From Rhodococcus oryzae (GTDB taxonomy: Bacteria; Actinomycetota; Actinomycetes; Mycobacteriales; Mycobacteriaceae), in NCBI RefSeq assembly GCF_005049235.1, contig NZ_SUMD01000009.1, forward strand, positions 62,001-126,000: DNA of 64,000 nucleotides. The letters run 5' to 3'. Below, piece by piece: positions 50,467-59,167 of this stretch. Each line of letters begins with the position of its first letter. Position 1 is the stretch's first letter. The position numbers were made by a program, and so were the translations under genes. The notes beneath the pieces are model-generated. The model worked only from the letters and a program-made list of their open reading frames with translations. It was not told the DNA's origin and did not search any database.

Positions 50467-51123
50467 GTGAACACAACCAACCACGGTGGGCCGAATGCTC
50501 ACCTCGTCGACGCACTGGCCGCCGCCGACCCGTCGGGTCGGCTGCAGGCGGCGCTCGCGGCGGGCACGCGCGCTGATCCCCGTCTGGCGGAGGCTCTGGT
50601 CGCCCGGTGCGCGGTCGAACCGGACTTCTACGTCCGCGACATGCTGACCTGGGCGTTGTGCCGTTTGCCCGCCGAGATCACGGTGCCGAGCCTGGTCCAC
50701 GAGCTCGGGTCCGACACCGCGCAGGCCCGCAGTCAGGCGCTGCACACCCTGTCCAAGATCGGGGACCGGCTCGCCTGGCCCGCGGTGTCGGCACTGTTGC
50801 ACGACGAGCACGACGAGGTCGCGCGCAGCGCGTGGCGGGCGGCCGTGGCGCTAGTGCCGCCCGGCGACGAGGCCGTGCTCGCGTCCGACCTCGTGACCGA
50901 GCTCGGGCGGGGCGACCGGCAGATGCAGCTCAGTCTGAGCCGTGCGCTGGTGGGACTCGGGGACACGGTCCTCCCGGTCCTCGACGCAGCGGGGACGAGT
51001 CCCGATCCGCGCACTCGTGCGCATGCGGAGGCCACGAAGCAGCTCTGTCACGATCCTGACAGCGGGTTCACCGTCTCGCTCGAGATGGCCAAGCGCGTCG
51101 TGGTCGTCGGTCCGGACACGTAG
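50467..51123 (+). CDS. HEAT-repeat protein
   Basis: The 218-residue protein is built from helical pairs with HEAT/PBS-lyase spacing: VRDMLTWALCRLPAEITVPS, ARSQALHTLSKIGDRLAWPA, VARSAWRAAVALVPPGDEAV and MQLSLSRALVGLGDTVLPVL. This is a protein-binding scaffold without a catalytic motif. GTG at 50467 is placed eight bases after GAAGGAGG. The MerR-HEAT regulator starts 14 bases after its stop, so the two are one operon and may bind each other. Confidence 0.78.
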   Translation: MNTTNHGGPNAHLVDALAAADPSGRLQAALAAGTRADPRLAEALVARCAVEPDFYVRDMLTWALCRLPAEITVPSLVHELGSDTAQARSQALHTLSKIGDRLAWPAVSALLHDEHDEVARSAWRAAVALVPPGDEAVLASDLVTELGRGDRQMQLSLSRALVGLGDTVLPVLDAAGTSPDPRTRAHAEATKQLCHDPDSGFTVSLEMAKRVVVVGPDT

Positions 51124-51137
51124 GAGGAGGAGATGGG

Positions 51138-52208
51138 ATGTTGATCGGTGAGGTCTCGCGGCGGTCCGGTGTCAGCACGCGGATGTTGCGGCACTACGAC
51201 TCATTGGGGCTGGTGCAACCCACGGGCCGCACCTCCGGCGGCTACCGCGAGTACTCCGCCGACGACATCCGACGGCTCTTCCATGTCGAGAGCCTGAGGA
51301 CCCTGGGACTGTCGTTGAACGACGCCAAGCGCGCGCTGGACGAGGCCGATTTCGCACCGACCGAGTTGGTGGGAGACCTCATCCGGCACACGCGGCAGCG
51401 GATAGCCGCCGAGGAAGAACTGCTCGCGAAGCTCGAGCGCGTCGACGCGGCGGCGCCTGCGGAGTGGGGCGATGTCCTGCGCATCGTCACGCTGCTGCGC
51501 GCGCTCGAATCGGAGTCCGGGGCCCGCCGCCAGCAGGCGGTCCTGTCCCACGACGAGGGCGCCCCGCTGCCGGTCGAAGCGCTGGTCGCGGCGGTCCTGT
51601 CGGAGGACGACCCCAATGTGGCGGGGGCGCTGCAGTGGTCGTTGGCGAGGGCCGACGGTCGGGGACTCGCGGATCTGGCCGCCGGTCTCGACTCGGAGGA
51701 GGTCGACGTCCGGCGTCGCGCCACTGCCGCGATCACGGCAGTGCACACCGCGGAGGCAACGGTATTGCTGAGACGAGCCCTCGATGATCCCGATGCAACG
51801 GTTCGCGGACGGGCGGCCCTTGCCCTCGGCTCTCGGGGCAGCGCCGACGCGGTGCCCGTACTTCTCGAGATGATCGTCGCGGGGCTCAGTGATGTCGAGG
51901 CGGCCGAGGTGTTGGGCCTGTTGGCGGAGGTCTCGCCGGGGGCCGAGGACATCGTCGGGGTTCTGCAGGACAAGCTCGACACCGCTGACGACGCGCCCAC
52001 GCGGTTGCGAATCACGCAGGCCCTGGCGGAGATTCCCGGCACGGCGGCACGGGCGGCTCTGACGCGGCTGGCCGACGACGGTGACCGGACGATCGCGGCC
52101 ACCGCCGCAGCGATCTTGAGTACGCAGGACCGCGGACGTCGACGGGACGGTGTGTTCTCGCGAGAGATACAGGCAGGCAGAGGGTCTGATGAGGGTGGAC
52201 GGGTGTAG
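51138..52208 (+). CDS. MerR family regulator with C-terminal HEAT repeats
   Basis: In this 356-residue fusion, residues 1-70 are a MerR winged helix (MLIGEVSRRSGVSTRMLRHY, then GGYREYSADDI). A dimerisation helix follows around 75-105, and from about 125 to 340 there are HEAT-like repeats, for example DDPDATVRGRAALALGSRGS and VEAAEVLGLLAEVSPG. Classical MerR proteins have a short metal or drug-binding tail instead. The repeats suggest that a protein, perhaps the neighbouring HEAT protein, is the signal. AGGAGGAGG precedes ATG. Confidence 0.82.
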   Translation: MLIGEVSRRSGVSTRMLRHYDSLGLVQPTGRTSGGYREYSADDIRRLFHVESLRTLGLSLNDAKRALDEADFAPTELVGDLIRHTRQRIAAEEELLAKLERVDAAAPAEWGDVLRIVTLLRALESESGARRQQAVLSHDEGAPLPVEALVAAVLSEDDPNVAGALQWSLARADGRGLADLAAGLDSEEVDVRRRATAAITAVHTAEATVLLRRALDDPDATVRGRAALALGSRGSADAVPVLLEMIVAGLSDVEAAEVLGLLAEVSPGAEDIVGVLQDKLDTADDAPTRLRITQALAEIPGTAARAALTRLADDGDRTIAATAAAILSTQDRGRRRDGVFSREIQAGRGSDEGGRV

Positions 52209-52265
52209 ATGAAATAGTCGGTGCACGAAAAGGCGGGGGCCACCCCGATGGCATCGAGGTGCACA

Positions 52266-53867
52266 ATGACCGAATCCGAATCCCCGTCCGTCGCCGCACC
52301 CGGCGATGTCTTCGTCTTCCCCCTCGAACGGATCGGCCGCTACGGAGCGTGCCAGGTCGTCGCGGTCGACGAGTCCCAGGATCTCGCGACGGCCGCGGTC
52401 CTCGCCTGGACGGGCACCGAGGTTCCGGACGTCACCACGCTGGCCGGCGTGCCGCGGATGGTGCGGGACTTCATGTTCTGGACCCCGGAGGAGATGCTGA
52501 GGAACGTCCCCCTCACGGTTCCCGCCTCCCACCTTCGGATCGGTTCGCTTCCCGTGACCGGCGAGACCGCCTCCCGCGCGTACTTCTCCTGGGAGTTCGA
52601 CCGCGACGTCGAGCGGCAGTACCGCTGGGACTCGATTCCCAATGAGACGAGGACTGCGTTCAGGGCCGCGCTGAACGGCGAAGAGGTGGCGACGACACCG
52701 GGGCTCACGTACGCGAGCAGCGGTGAACAGTACGAGGCGCGCCTGGCCCACGCCCGCCGCTTCAGCGACGACGCCGGCTACCTGATCGGCGACGACTTCC
52801 GCCTGGCATCGCTGCGCGCCTGGCGAAGCCTCTACCAGGTGGAGCTCCACGCGTGGCGCGACGACCTCCTGCCGTTCCTGGAGTCATCACCCCTGGTGAA
52901 GGAGCTGAGCCTCACGGGCCATGGACAGCGGGAACTGGACTTCTCCCGTACGAACCTCGACCAACTCTCAATCGACATCACCGGACTCCAACGGCTCGTG
53001 CTCCCGCTGAGCCTCGATCACCTGATCCTGCGCGGCCAAGGCGCGGCCAGCAGCTTCGACTCGCTCGACGCTCTGATCGACGAGCTGAGCGCGGAGGAGC
53101 CCGCAGCGGAGCCGATGCTGCAGGTGGTCGCCGAGCAGGACGGCCGTTGGATCACCGTGAACCTCACCGGCACGGTGCCGCCCGTGCGCGGCCTGGAACG
53201 CACGCACGGACTGCGGGTCAGCGCCATCGAGGAACTCGAGATCGGCGACGTCGTCGGGCATTTCCCTGGCGTCTCCTGGCTGCACTTGTTCGGAGCCCCC
53301 GGACTACTCGACGAACTCGACGAACTGCGGAGGCTGCCGCAGCTGACGACCCTGTGGATCTGCGACCTGTTCGGCTACAACCCCTCCGACTTCCCGGGCC
53401 CCGACGAGCTCCCGTCCCTCACCAGCCTCGACCTCGACAGCATCCCCGCCGACGTCGCCACCGGCGTGCGCGCCCAGTACAGGAAGGTGCAGCGGGTGGC
53501 CCTCACCGTCCGCAAGCCTCGCAAACCCGAATGGCTGGCGGAGAACCTCGAGAACCCGCTCCGCCACTGGGACGGCCGGGACGGCATCCCCGGCGCGGTC
53601 TCCAAGAAGTCCCGCACCGCGTTCGTCGCAGCGCTCCGTCAGGTCCGCGACGCGTCCGGCACCGACGAGCCCGAGCACACCGAAGCGGTCACCACGGCGG
53701 TCACCGGGTTCCTCGACACGATCGCCACCCTCAACCGCAAGCATCAATTCCTCTACACCCTGGAACGCGACGAGGTCATCGACGCCGTCAACGCCCTGAC
53801 CGAAAGCCTTTCGCCTGAAGCCAATCGCGCACTCGAGCCGCTCATCGAGGAAGCGCTGGACGACTGA
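52266..53867 (+). CDS. Imm26-like plus leucine-rich-repeat-like protein
   Basis: The 533-residue protein begins with a segment resembling immunity protein 26 (GDVFVFPLERIGRYGACQVV at about 15-34). From about 190 to 420 it has leucine-rich-repeat-like strands: SSPLVKELSLTGHGQRELDF, LQRLVLPLSLDHLILRG, FPGVSWLHLFGAPGLLDELD and LPQLTTLWICDLFGYNPSDF. A helical C-terminal domain with acidic end completes it. The combination points to an immunity or decoy-type protein, inferred from family context. ATG at 52266 gives the sensible N-terminus; the frame is open from 52221. Confidence 0.6.
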   Translation: MTESESPSVAAPGDVFVFPLERIGRYGACQVVAVDESQDLATAAVLAWTGTEVPDVTTLAGVPRMVRDFMFWTPEEMLRNVPLTVPASHLRIGSLPVTGETASRAYFSWEFDRDVERQYRWDSIPNETRTAFRAALNGEEVATTPGLTYASSGEQYEARLAHARRFSDDAGYLIGDDFRLASLRAWRSLYQVELHAWRDDLLPFLESSPLVKELSLTGHGQRELDFSRTNLDQLSIDITGLQRLVLPLSLDHLILRGQGAASSFDSLDALIDELSAEEPAAEPMLQVVAEQDGRWITVNLTGTVPPVRGLERTHGLRVSAIEELEIGDVVGHFPGVSWLHLFGAPGLLDELDELRRLPQLTTLWICDLFGYNPSDFPGPDELPSLTSLDLDSIPADVATGVRAQYRKVQRVALTVRKPRKPEWLAENLENPLRHWDGRDGIPGAVSKKSRTAFVAALRQVRDASGTDEPEHTEAVTTAVTGFLDTIATLNRKHQFLYTLERDEVIDAVNALTESLSPEANRALEPLIEEALDD

Positions 53868-53921
53868 ACGTCGGATCGTCCCCGGCAAGTTGTCGGCGGT
53901 CGGGGTGCCCCATCGGCGATC

Positions 53922-54557
53922 ATGGACGGCATGGAAACCGCGAGCGGCCGACGAGGCGACACGGTCCGAGAGTCCTACTCGGCCAGGTCCCAGGAATACA
54001 CGGATCTTTTGGGCTCGATGACTTCGACACACCCGTCCGATCGGGCGCTGGTGAGCAGTTGGGCCGCCGACCTGACAGGCCCGGTGCTCGACGCTGGGTG
54101 TGGTCCGGGGCAATGGACAGATTTCTTGGCCGGGTGCGGACAAGCTGTGAGCGGGATCGATCTGGTTCCCGAGTTCGTCGAACGAGCTCGCACGCAGTAT
54201 CCAGAACTTTCCTTCGAACTCGGCAGCTTCGAGGCGTTGGACGCCGCGACGGATTCATTGGGTGGCGTGCTCTCCTGGTACACGCTCATTCACCACAATC
54301 CGCAGGACATCCAGACTCCACTCGCCGAGTTCGCGCGCGTGATCCGGCCGGGCGGAGGGTTATTGGTGGGCTTCTTTGAAGCCGGAACCCTAGGGCCTTT
54401 CGACCATGCCGTAACCACTGCCTATCGATGGCCGGTGGCCGAACTCAGCCAGGAGTTGGTCGCGGCCGGCTTCGAGGTGATCGAGACACATACACGAACG
54501 GCGAGCGGCACCAGGCCTCACGGCGCGATCACCGCACGCCGGCACAGCACCCGGTGA
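53922..54557 (+). CDS. Class I SAM-dependent methyltransferase
   Basis: The 211-residue protein has motif I GPVLDAGCGPGQWTDFLAG (about residues 53-71), GIDLVPEFVERARTQYP (motif II region), LGGVLSWYTLIHHNPQD (motif IV) and RPGGGLLVGFFEAG. It is a typical small-molecule methyltransferase with unknown acceptor. ATG at 53922 or 53931 are both possible. It runs in the same direction as the following small genes but is separated by about 40 bp. Confidence 0.85.
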   Translation: MDGMETASGRRGDTVRESYSARSQEYTDLLGSMTSTHPSDRALVSSWAADLTGPVLDAGCGPGQWTDFLAGCGQAVSGIDLVPEFVERARTQYPELSFELGSFEALDAATDSLGGVLSWYTLIHHNPQDIQTPLAEFARVIRPGGGLLVGFFEAGTLGPFDHAVTTAYRWPVAELSQELVAAGFEVIETHTRTASGTRPHGAITARRHSTR

Positions 54558-54597
54558 GGAATCGACGGAGGCCGCAGCGAGCGATACCGCCTCGCCG

Positions 54598-55019
54598 ATG
54601 ACCTGGCGTGGGTGGCTCATGGCCATCCCGATCGCGGTCGCGTTGCTCACCGCGGCCATGATGGTCCGGTCCGCGCCTGCCACGCTGCTGGTCGCGCTGC
54701 CGATCGCAGGATTCGTCGGCGCGCTGCTCGGTGCGTGCGCGCTCGCCGGCGCTCAGCTGCGATTGCTGTTGCCCGAGAGATCAACCCGCGCCGTTGGATG
54801 TGGCGGCAGCTGTTCGCGATCTGCGTGGGAGCCGCCGTCTTTCTCCTGAGCCTTCCCGTCACCGTGTCGTTGCTCGGCTCGGGAGCGGCCGCCACCTTGT
54901 ACTGGTACGAGGCGGCGGTCGCCGGCATCGCCTACCTCTGTGCACTGGTTGTCTGTCCGCCACTGAATCGGGTGTTGGAGGCCAATCCTGAACCGGACGA
55001 GCAGGGAGGCAAGCCCTGA
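54598..55019 (+). pseudogene. Membrane protein gene with an internal frameshift
   Basis: ATG at 54598 opens a membrane-type sequence (MTWRGWLMAIPIAVALLTAA and SAPATLLVALPIAGFVGALL). That frame runs out of protein character at about 54770. From there the next frame continues with EINPRRWMWRQLFAICVGAA, VFLLSLPVTVSLL and YEAAVAGIAYLCALVVC to the TGA at 55017-55019. Together they would make about 140 residues with four helices, with one net base difference at about 54765-54775. Mutation, sequencing error and recoding cannot be separated here. Confidence 0.6.
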
Positions 55020-55079
55020 GAACGTCGGTGCTGTCTGGTTCAATGTCGCGAGAATCGGAAGCGGAAGGGTGCGGACATC

Positions 55080-55451
55080 ATGGGGACCTGGGGCAGCGGC
55101 AATTTCGACGACGACACCGCCGCCGATCATCTCTCGGACCTGACCGGACGGCTCGTCGGCGAAGTCGCCAAGGCGATGTCCGGCGACCCGGTCGAGATCG
55201 AGCCGGACGAGTACTGGGGCGTCGCGGTGCCGTGCAACCTGGAGTTGCTCTACCTGATCGCGCAGCAGGACTACGTCGGGGTCAGCCTGCCCGACCCGGA
55301 GACGATCCACGGGTGGAAGGACCGGTTCCTGGCCGTCTGGGACGGGGCGATCGATGGGCTGGAGCCCAAGCCCGGCCACAAGGAGCGGCGCCGCGAGGTC
55401 CTCGTGCGGACCTTCGACCAACTGGCCGAGGTGGCCAGGCGCGAGGGATGA
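55080..55451 (+). CDS. DUF4259 family protein
   Basis: The 123-residue protein starts MGTWGSGNFDDDTAADHLSD, the DUF4259 signature, matching the start of the protein at 39622. The central part CNLELLYLIAQQDYVG and the C-terminal helices (RREVLVRTFDQLAEVARR) are hydrophilic. Function unknown; family members are frequent in immunity and defence neighbourhoods. It sits at the head of an array of similar small genes. Confidence 0.8.
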   Translation: MGTWGSGNFDDDTAADHLSDLTGRLVGEVAKAMSGDPVEIEPDEYWGVAVPCNLELLYLIAQQDYVGVSLPDPETIHGWKDRFLAVWDGAIDGLEPKPGHKERRREVLVRTFDQLAEVARREG

Positions 55452-55456
55452 GGAGC

Positions 55457-55870
55457 CTATCGGCTGATCATGTCGGGGTGGGCCTCCACAACGATGCGGT
55501 AGCCGATGCCGACGGGAACACTGCCGGCGACGCGGACGGTGAGTTGCACCCAGCGCAGTTGAGCGCTCCGTGGGTCGGGCGCGAGTTCGGCCTGTCCGGC
55601 GACGATAAAGGCGTCTGGGCCGCTCGATACCCACGTGTGCGTGACGACCGTCGCCTCCGCGTCCAGGTAGGGCAGGGAGTCGGGCAAAAACACCGACGAC
55701 ACACGGGGCTTGGATGCCAAGACAGTGCGACGGAGGTACATGCCGCCGGTGGGTGGCTGACCGCCGATCCACACCACGCCGCTGTACTCGGTGCTGCGAA
55801 TGGCCTGCCCTGTCACAGCATCGGTGACCATATGGTCAAGCCGGGGTTCGGCAATCAGGGGCGAGGTCAT
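55457..55870 (-). CDS. Hypothetical protein (137 residues)
   Basis: ATG at 55870 opens a beta-rich chain with strands such as EYSGVVWIGGQPPTGGMYLR, TVVTHTWVSSGPDAFIVAG and RWVQLTVRVAGSVPVGIGYR. It has no signal peptide or membrane helix. It is convergent with the DUF4259 gene, five bases between stops. I recognise no family. Confidence 0.55.
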   Translation of the reverse strand: MTSPLIAEPRLDHMVTDAVTGQAIRSTEYSGVVWIGGQPPTGGMYLRRTVLASKPRVSSVFLPDSLPYLDAEATVVTHTWVSSGPDAFIVAGQAELAPDPRSAQLRWVQLTVRVAGSVPVGIGYRIVVEAHPDMISR

Positions 55871-55944
55871 GCGCCCACCGTAGCGGCGCGGCGACCTGCC
55901 CATTGCCCCAACTCGTGGCGACAGGAATGCGATAAGAAGAAGGC

Positions 55945-56351
55945 ATGACGCCGGAGGAGCACGCCGCCAGCATCCGCTCGCGGGGACTGCCGGAGGTCGT
56001 CGTGCGCATCGCCCTCGAGTGCGGCGCGACCGTGCATCCGGTTCTGCAGACCCAGGCCGACGCCGTGTGGGCGCCGGCCTGGGCGATTGTCGAGCGGCAT
56101 CCCGAACTCGTGCCGCTGTGGAGCTCGGGCGCCCCGCGGTGCTCGCCGCGCCCGACGGCACCGTGCAGTGGTGGAGCGCCAAGCACCCGGAGGAGCCGCT
56201 CGACACCTACCCCGACTTCGCGGCCGCCATCCGCAAGCTGCTCACCGACCTCTGGGAACTGGATACGGACGACGATGACCGCACCGCCGTCGCCGAGCTA
56301 CTGTTGCCGACCGAGCAGGTCGAGGCAGGCCTCGTACCGGTCGAGCGCTGA
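55945..56351 (+). pseudogene. Immunity-like (SUKH-type) gene with a frameshift
   Basis: ATG at 55945 encodes MTPEEHAASIRSRGLPEVVV and ATVHPVLQTQADAVWAPAWA up to about 56125. From there the coding character moves to another frame, RPAVLAAPDGTVQWWSAKHP and then FAAAIRKLLTDLWELD. That frame ends at TGA 56349-56351. Joined they give about 135 residues resembling a SUKH-like immunity protein. The shift lies at about 56120-56140. Confidence 0.55.
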
Positions 56352-56407
56352 GCGACGCACCTGAATTGACGAGTGCGGCGGACATGCCCCGCAGGGGAGG
56401 TGGAGAA

Positions 56408-56839
56408 ATGGCAGGCGGATTCCCCGTGTTCCGGATTTTCACCGCCGCGTCCGGCGGCGCGGTCCCTGTCAGATTTCGGATGCCGGACTTTTCGTCCGCG
56501 AACGCTGACAGTGAAGACCACGCATACCACCAGGCCGACCGCATCACCGGCGACCTGCTGGACGCCATGCCTTCCGGGTGCGGACCCTTCACCTTCATCG
56601 GCGCGCTGGAGGGGTACCCCGTCGGCGACCGCCTCTTCGATGACACCGTGACGTCCGCCGAGCTCTGGTGGGCGCCAACCCGATACGGACCCACCTGGCT
56701 GGTCCTCGGAACCGCAGTCGACGAATCGAGCTTCTGGCGCCTCGTCAACGACGACGATGACCTCAACACCCTCGGGGCTCATGGCCCTGCAACACGCCAA
56801 CGAGTCGCTGTCATCGGAACACTCACCCAAACCAACTGA
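56408..56839 (+). CDS. Hypothetical protein (143 residues)
   Basis: ATG at 56408 follows GGAGGTGGAG. The chain begins MAGGFPVFRIFTAASGGAVP, contains AYHQADRITGDLLDAMPSGC and ELWWAPTRYGPTWLVLGTAV, and ends with GTLTQTN. It looks like a small soluble alpha+beta protein. Its place in the array suggests an immunity-type gene, but no family is recognised. Confidence 0.55.
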   Translation: MAGGFPVFRIFTAASGGAVPVRFRMPDFSSANADSEDHAYHQADRITGDLLDAMPSGCGPFTFIGALEGYPVGDRLFDDTVTSAELWWAPTRYGPTWLVLGTAVDESSFWRLVNDDDDLNTLGAHGPATRQRVAVIGTLTQTN

Positions 56840-57061
56840 ATGGAGATGGAGACTTTCAGACCTGTCGATGTGCCGGTTGAGCCATCGGTGCCGTGTCAAC
56901 CGTCACGGTCCATCTCATTCCGGCCAGCCTCATTTGCTGATTTCCTCGTCTGGATTCGTGGTCAGGAGAAGCGCTCAGCGAATACGATCCCCACCGCACA
57001 CTTCAAGGGGGGAGCTGCCGGCTGGGCGCGGGCAGCTGACAGTGGAACGGACGTCGTTTGA
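56840..57061 (+). CDS. Small hypothetical protein (73 residues)
   Basis: ATG at 56840 directly follows the preceding stop. The chain (MEMETFRPVDVPVEPSVPCQ, SFADFLVWIRGQEKRS) is hydrophilic and partly Pro-rich. Its TGA at 57059-57061 overlaps the TTG start of the next gene, which supports real translation. PadR regulators normally precede HAAS-domain genes, but this is not one. Low confidence. Confidence 0.35.
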   Translation: MEMETFRPVDVPVEPSVPCQPSRSISFRPASFADFLVWIRGQEKRSANTIPTAHFKGGAAGWARAADSGTDVV

Positions 57062-57771
57062 ACACCATCGCACGCGCTGACAGCGCCGAACGGGCCGAGA
57101 TCATCCAGCAGGCGAACAGCCTCTGGCGACGTGCCGGTGTCCGCGGGGCCGATCGTCGGATGCTGCTTTCGGAACTCGACACCGAACTCCGCGGCATCAA
57201 CGGAGACGGTCACGGTTTCCCGGCGGTCCCGGAAGCGGTGAGTGAGCAGATGCTCCGGGAGCGGGCGATCGAGCGGGGCATGTGCGGTCGCGCTATGCGG
57301 TTGGAATTGGCCATTCCAGCCGCTCTTCTGGGCCTCGTGGCTGGTCTGGTAGTTCCTTCGCTTGTGCTCTGGCTCGTGCTCTCGCTTGTGCTCTCGCCCC
57401 TGTCGGCGATCCAGATGGGACCGTACGAAGAGATGGTGAATGTCTCGTCCGGGATCCTGGGATATCTGGGCGCGCTGTTGTTCGTGTGGCGGTTCCTTCA
57501 CAACTTCGGTGATCCTCGCGCCACGTCGACGGTGCGGTGGCTCGCTGCGCTACTTCCGATTGGTGCTGCGTTCAGTGCCGGCGCGGTGGTTGTCATCATG
57601 CGGACCACGAACTTCTTCACGTCTCTCACGGCATACTTCGTCGGTGTAGGGGTCGTCGTCGGAGTTGTGGTGGTCGGTATCGGGCTGACTGTCGGGATTG
57701 CGCGGTTCTTGGCGGTCAGGACGCCAAACGACATCGAGACAACAGGAAGGTCTCCACATGCCCACCCCTGA
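57058..57771 (+). CDS. Membrane protein with N-terminal HAAS-like domain
   Basis: The 237-residue protein starts with a helical domain (MNTIARADSAERAEIIQQAN and RRMLLSELDTELRGING) like HAAS/DUF1700-type signalling modules. Four hydrophobic helices follow: LELAIPAALLGLVAGLVVPS, LVLWLVLSLVLSPLS, WLAALLPIGAAFSAGAVVVI and VGVGVVVGVVVVGIGLTVG. The start is TTG at 57058, overlapping the upstream stop. The usual PadR partner is absent. Its end overlaps the next gene. Confidence 0.6.
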   Translation: MNTIARADSAERAEIIQQANSLWRRAGVRGADRRMLLSELDTELRGINGDGHGFPAVPEAVSEQMLRERAIERGMCGRAMRLELAIPAALLGLVAGLVVPSLVLWLVLSLVLSPLSAIQMGPYEEMVNVSSGILGYLGALLFVWRFLHNFGDPRATSTVRWLAALLPIGAAFSAGAVVVIMRTTNFFTSLTAYFVGVGVVVGVVVVGIGLTVGIARFLAVRTPNDIETTGRSPHAHP

Positions 57772-58408
57772 GCTCCTCGAATCGCTCCCGGGCCCCGAGG
57801 AACTACGGCGCCGCAGCATCGTGCTGGCCGCACTCGACGCAGTCATGACCACGGACTCTCCCAAGTACGTGTATCGACCTGGCTGGCGGGCCGATGAGTC
57901 GCTGGCCTCGATGGACAACGGAGCCGGAGACGAGTACTCAATCATCTTCGGTCCCAACGGAACCTACGTTCGGGGGTTCGACCACGAATCGGAGATGAAC
58001 ACCTTCGACCAGGCTGATGCCGCCCTCTGGCCGGGGCTCACCGACCACCTACCCGCTGTGTTCCGTTCCTATATAGACGATTTCACCCTCGATGGCGTGC
58101 CGACGATGACGGTCTGCCTGTGGTGGGCGGTGGGTGACCCGTCGTGGAACTGCTCGGACTTCGCCTATCCCGATGGCGATGTGTACGCGGACGGGGCCTC
58201 GTGGATGTTCGGGGCCTTGACCGACTGGACCCTTGAGGACTTCCTCGACCACGCGACCTATTACGGGTGCGAGATGAGTCCGGCTCTCGCGCACCACCTC
58301 ATGGCGTCGCTCCCGCTCACCGAGGAGCATATGGCCGCGCTGAATCCCACGGCGGACGCCGCAAGAGCCCTTGCCAAGGTCGAGGCACTCCGGTATCCGG
58401 TTCAATGA
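57758..58408 (+). CDS. Hypothetical protein (216 residues), possible immunity protein
   Basis: ATG at 57758 follows AGGAAGG. The chain contains RRRSIVLAALDAVMTTDSPK, RPGWRADESLASMDNGAGDE, FRSYIDDFTLDGVPTMTVCL and ALTDWTLEDFLDHATYYGCE. The acidic, Trp-rich composition is typical of immunity proteins. No family is recognised with certainty. It overlaps the HAAS-like gene by 14 bases and closes the array. Confidence 0.55.
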   Translation: MPTPELLESLPGPEELRRRSIVLAALDAVMTTDSPKYVYRPGWRADESLASMDNGAGDEYSIIFGPNGTYVRGFDHESEMNTFDQADAALWPGLTDHLPAVFRSYIDDFTLDGVPTMTVCLWWAVGDPSWNCSDFAYPDGDVYADGASWMFGALTDWTLEDFLDHATYYGCEMSPALAHHLMASLPLTEEHMAALNPTADAARALAKVEALRYPVQ

Positions 58409-58415
58409 GTCGGTC

Positions 58416-59090
58416 TCAGCCGAGGAGGTTGACCGCGTTGGCGACGACCAGGCTGAGAATGACGATCGACAGGATCGATTGCACGGACATGGTGAGCTTC
58501 GCCCACCGCGCGAGCGGCATGACGTCGGTGGGGCTGAATGCGGTCGCGTTCGTCAGGGCCAGATACAGGTAGTCGACAAACACCGGCCGCCAGCCGGGTG
58601 CCGCGAGGCCGGGATCAATCTGCTGGGGGAATGCCAGATCTGGGTGGGTCCGGGGCTGCAAATGCCTGGTCACCGGTCCTCCGCCGTCGAGTTCCCAGTA
58701 CAGGAAGCCAAATGCGAGGACGGTCTGCGACCATACAAGCGCCCCCGATACGAGTAGCTCGTTCGCCACGGTCGTTTGCGGGGCGCCGTGCAGCAGATCC
58801 CAGACGAGCCGTGCCGAACCCCACGCTGCGCCCGCAGCGATCGCCACCACGAGCGCGATCGACAGCGCCCGCACCCACCGGCCGGGCCGGTCGATGCGAC
58901 CCGGGTCGACCACGATCAGGGTGAGGAGCACGAACCCCTCGATCGCGGGCAGCAACCAGTCGGTGCCCGGTGAGTAGCGCGCGGGAAGCAGGAACGGCAC
59001 GGCCATCGCAACCAGGACGAACGCCGATGCGGTCCAGCGCCGCTCCGCACGGGACTCGCTACCTGAGGGGGTATGAGGATCGTCGCTCAT
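58416..59090 (-). CDS. Membrane protein, ion-channel-like C-terminus
   Basis: The 224-residue protein has about six hydrophobic segments. The last part, VDYLYLALTNATAFSPTDVM followed by a long helix SVQSILSIVILSLVVANAV, resembles the pore-helix/selectivity-turn/M2 order of two-helix potassium-channel domains, but without a TVGYG motif. The first helices are WTASAFVLVAMAVPFLL and WLLPAIEGFVLLTLIVV. Function unknown; a voltage-independent channel relative is one possibility. Confidence 0.6.
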   Translation of the reverse strand: MSDDPHTPSGSESRAERRWTASAFVLVAMAVPFLLPARYSPGTDWLLPAIEGFVLLTLIVVDPGRIDRPGRWVRALSIALVVAIAAGAAWGSARLVWDLLHGAPQTTVANELLVSGALVWSQTVLAFGFLYWELDGGGPVTRHLQPRTHPDLAFPQQIDPGLAAPGWRPVFVDYLYLALTNATAFSPTDVMPLARWAKLTMSVQSILSIVILSLVVANAVNLLG

Positions 59091-59167
59091 CGTGGAACCC
59101 TCGTTCCTGGTGATGGGAACCTTTGGATGTCCGACCCAAGACCTGTGTAGAGCGGAGACAGATCAAG

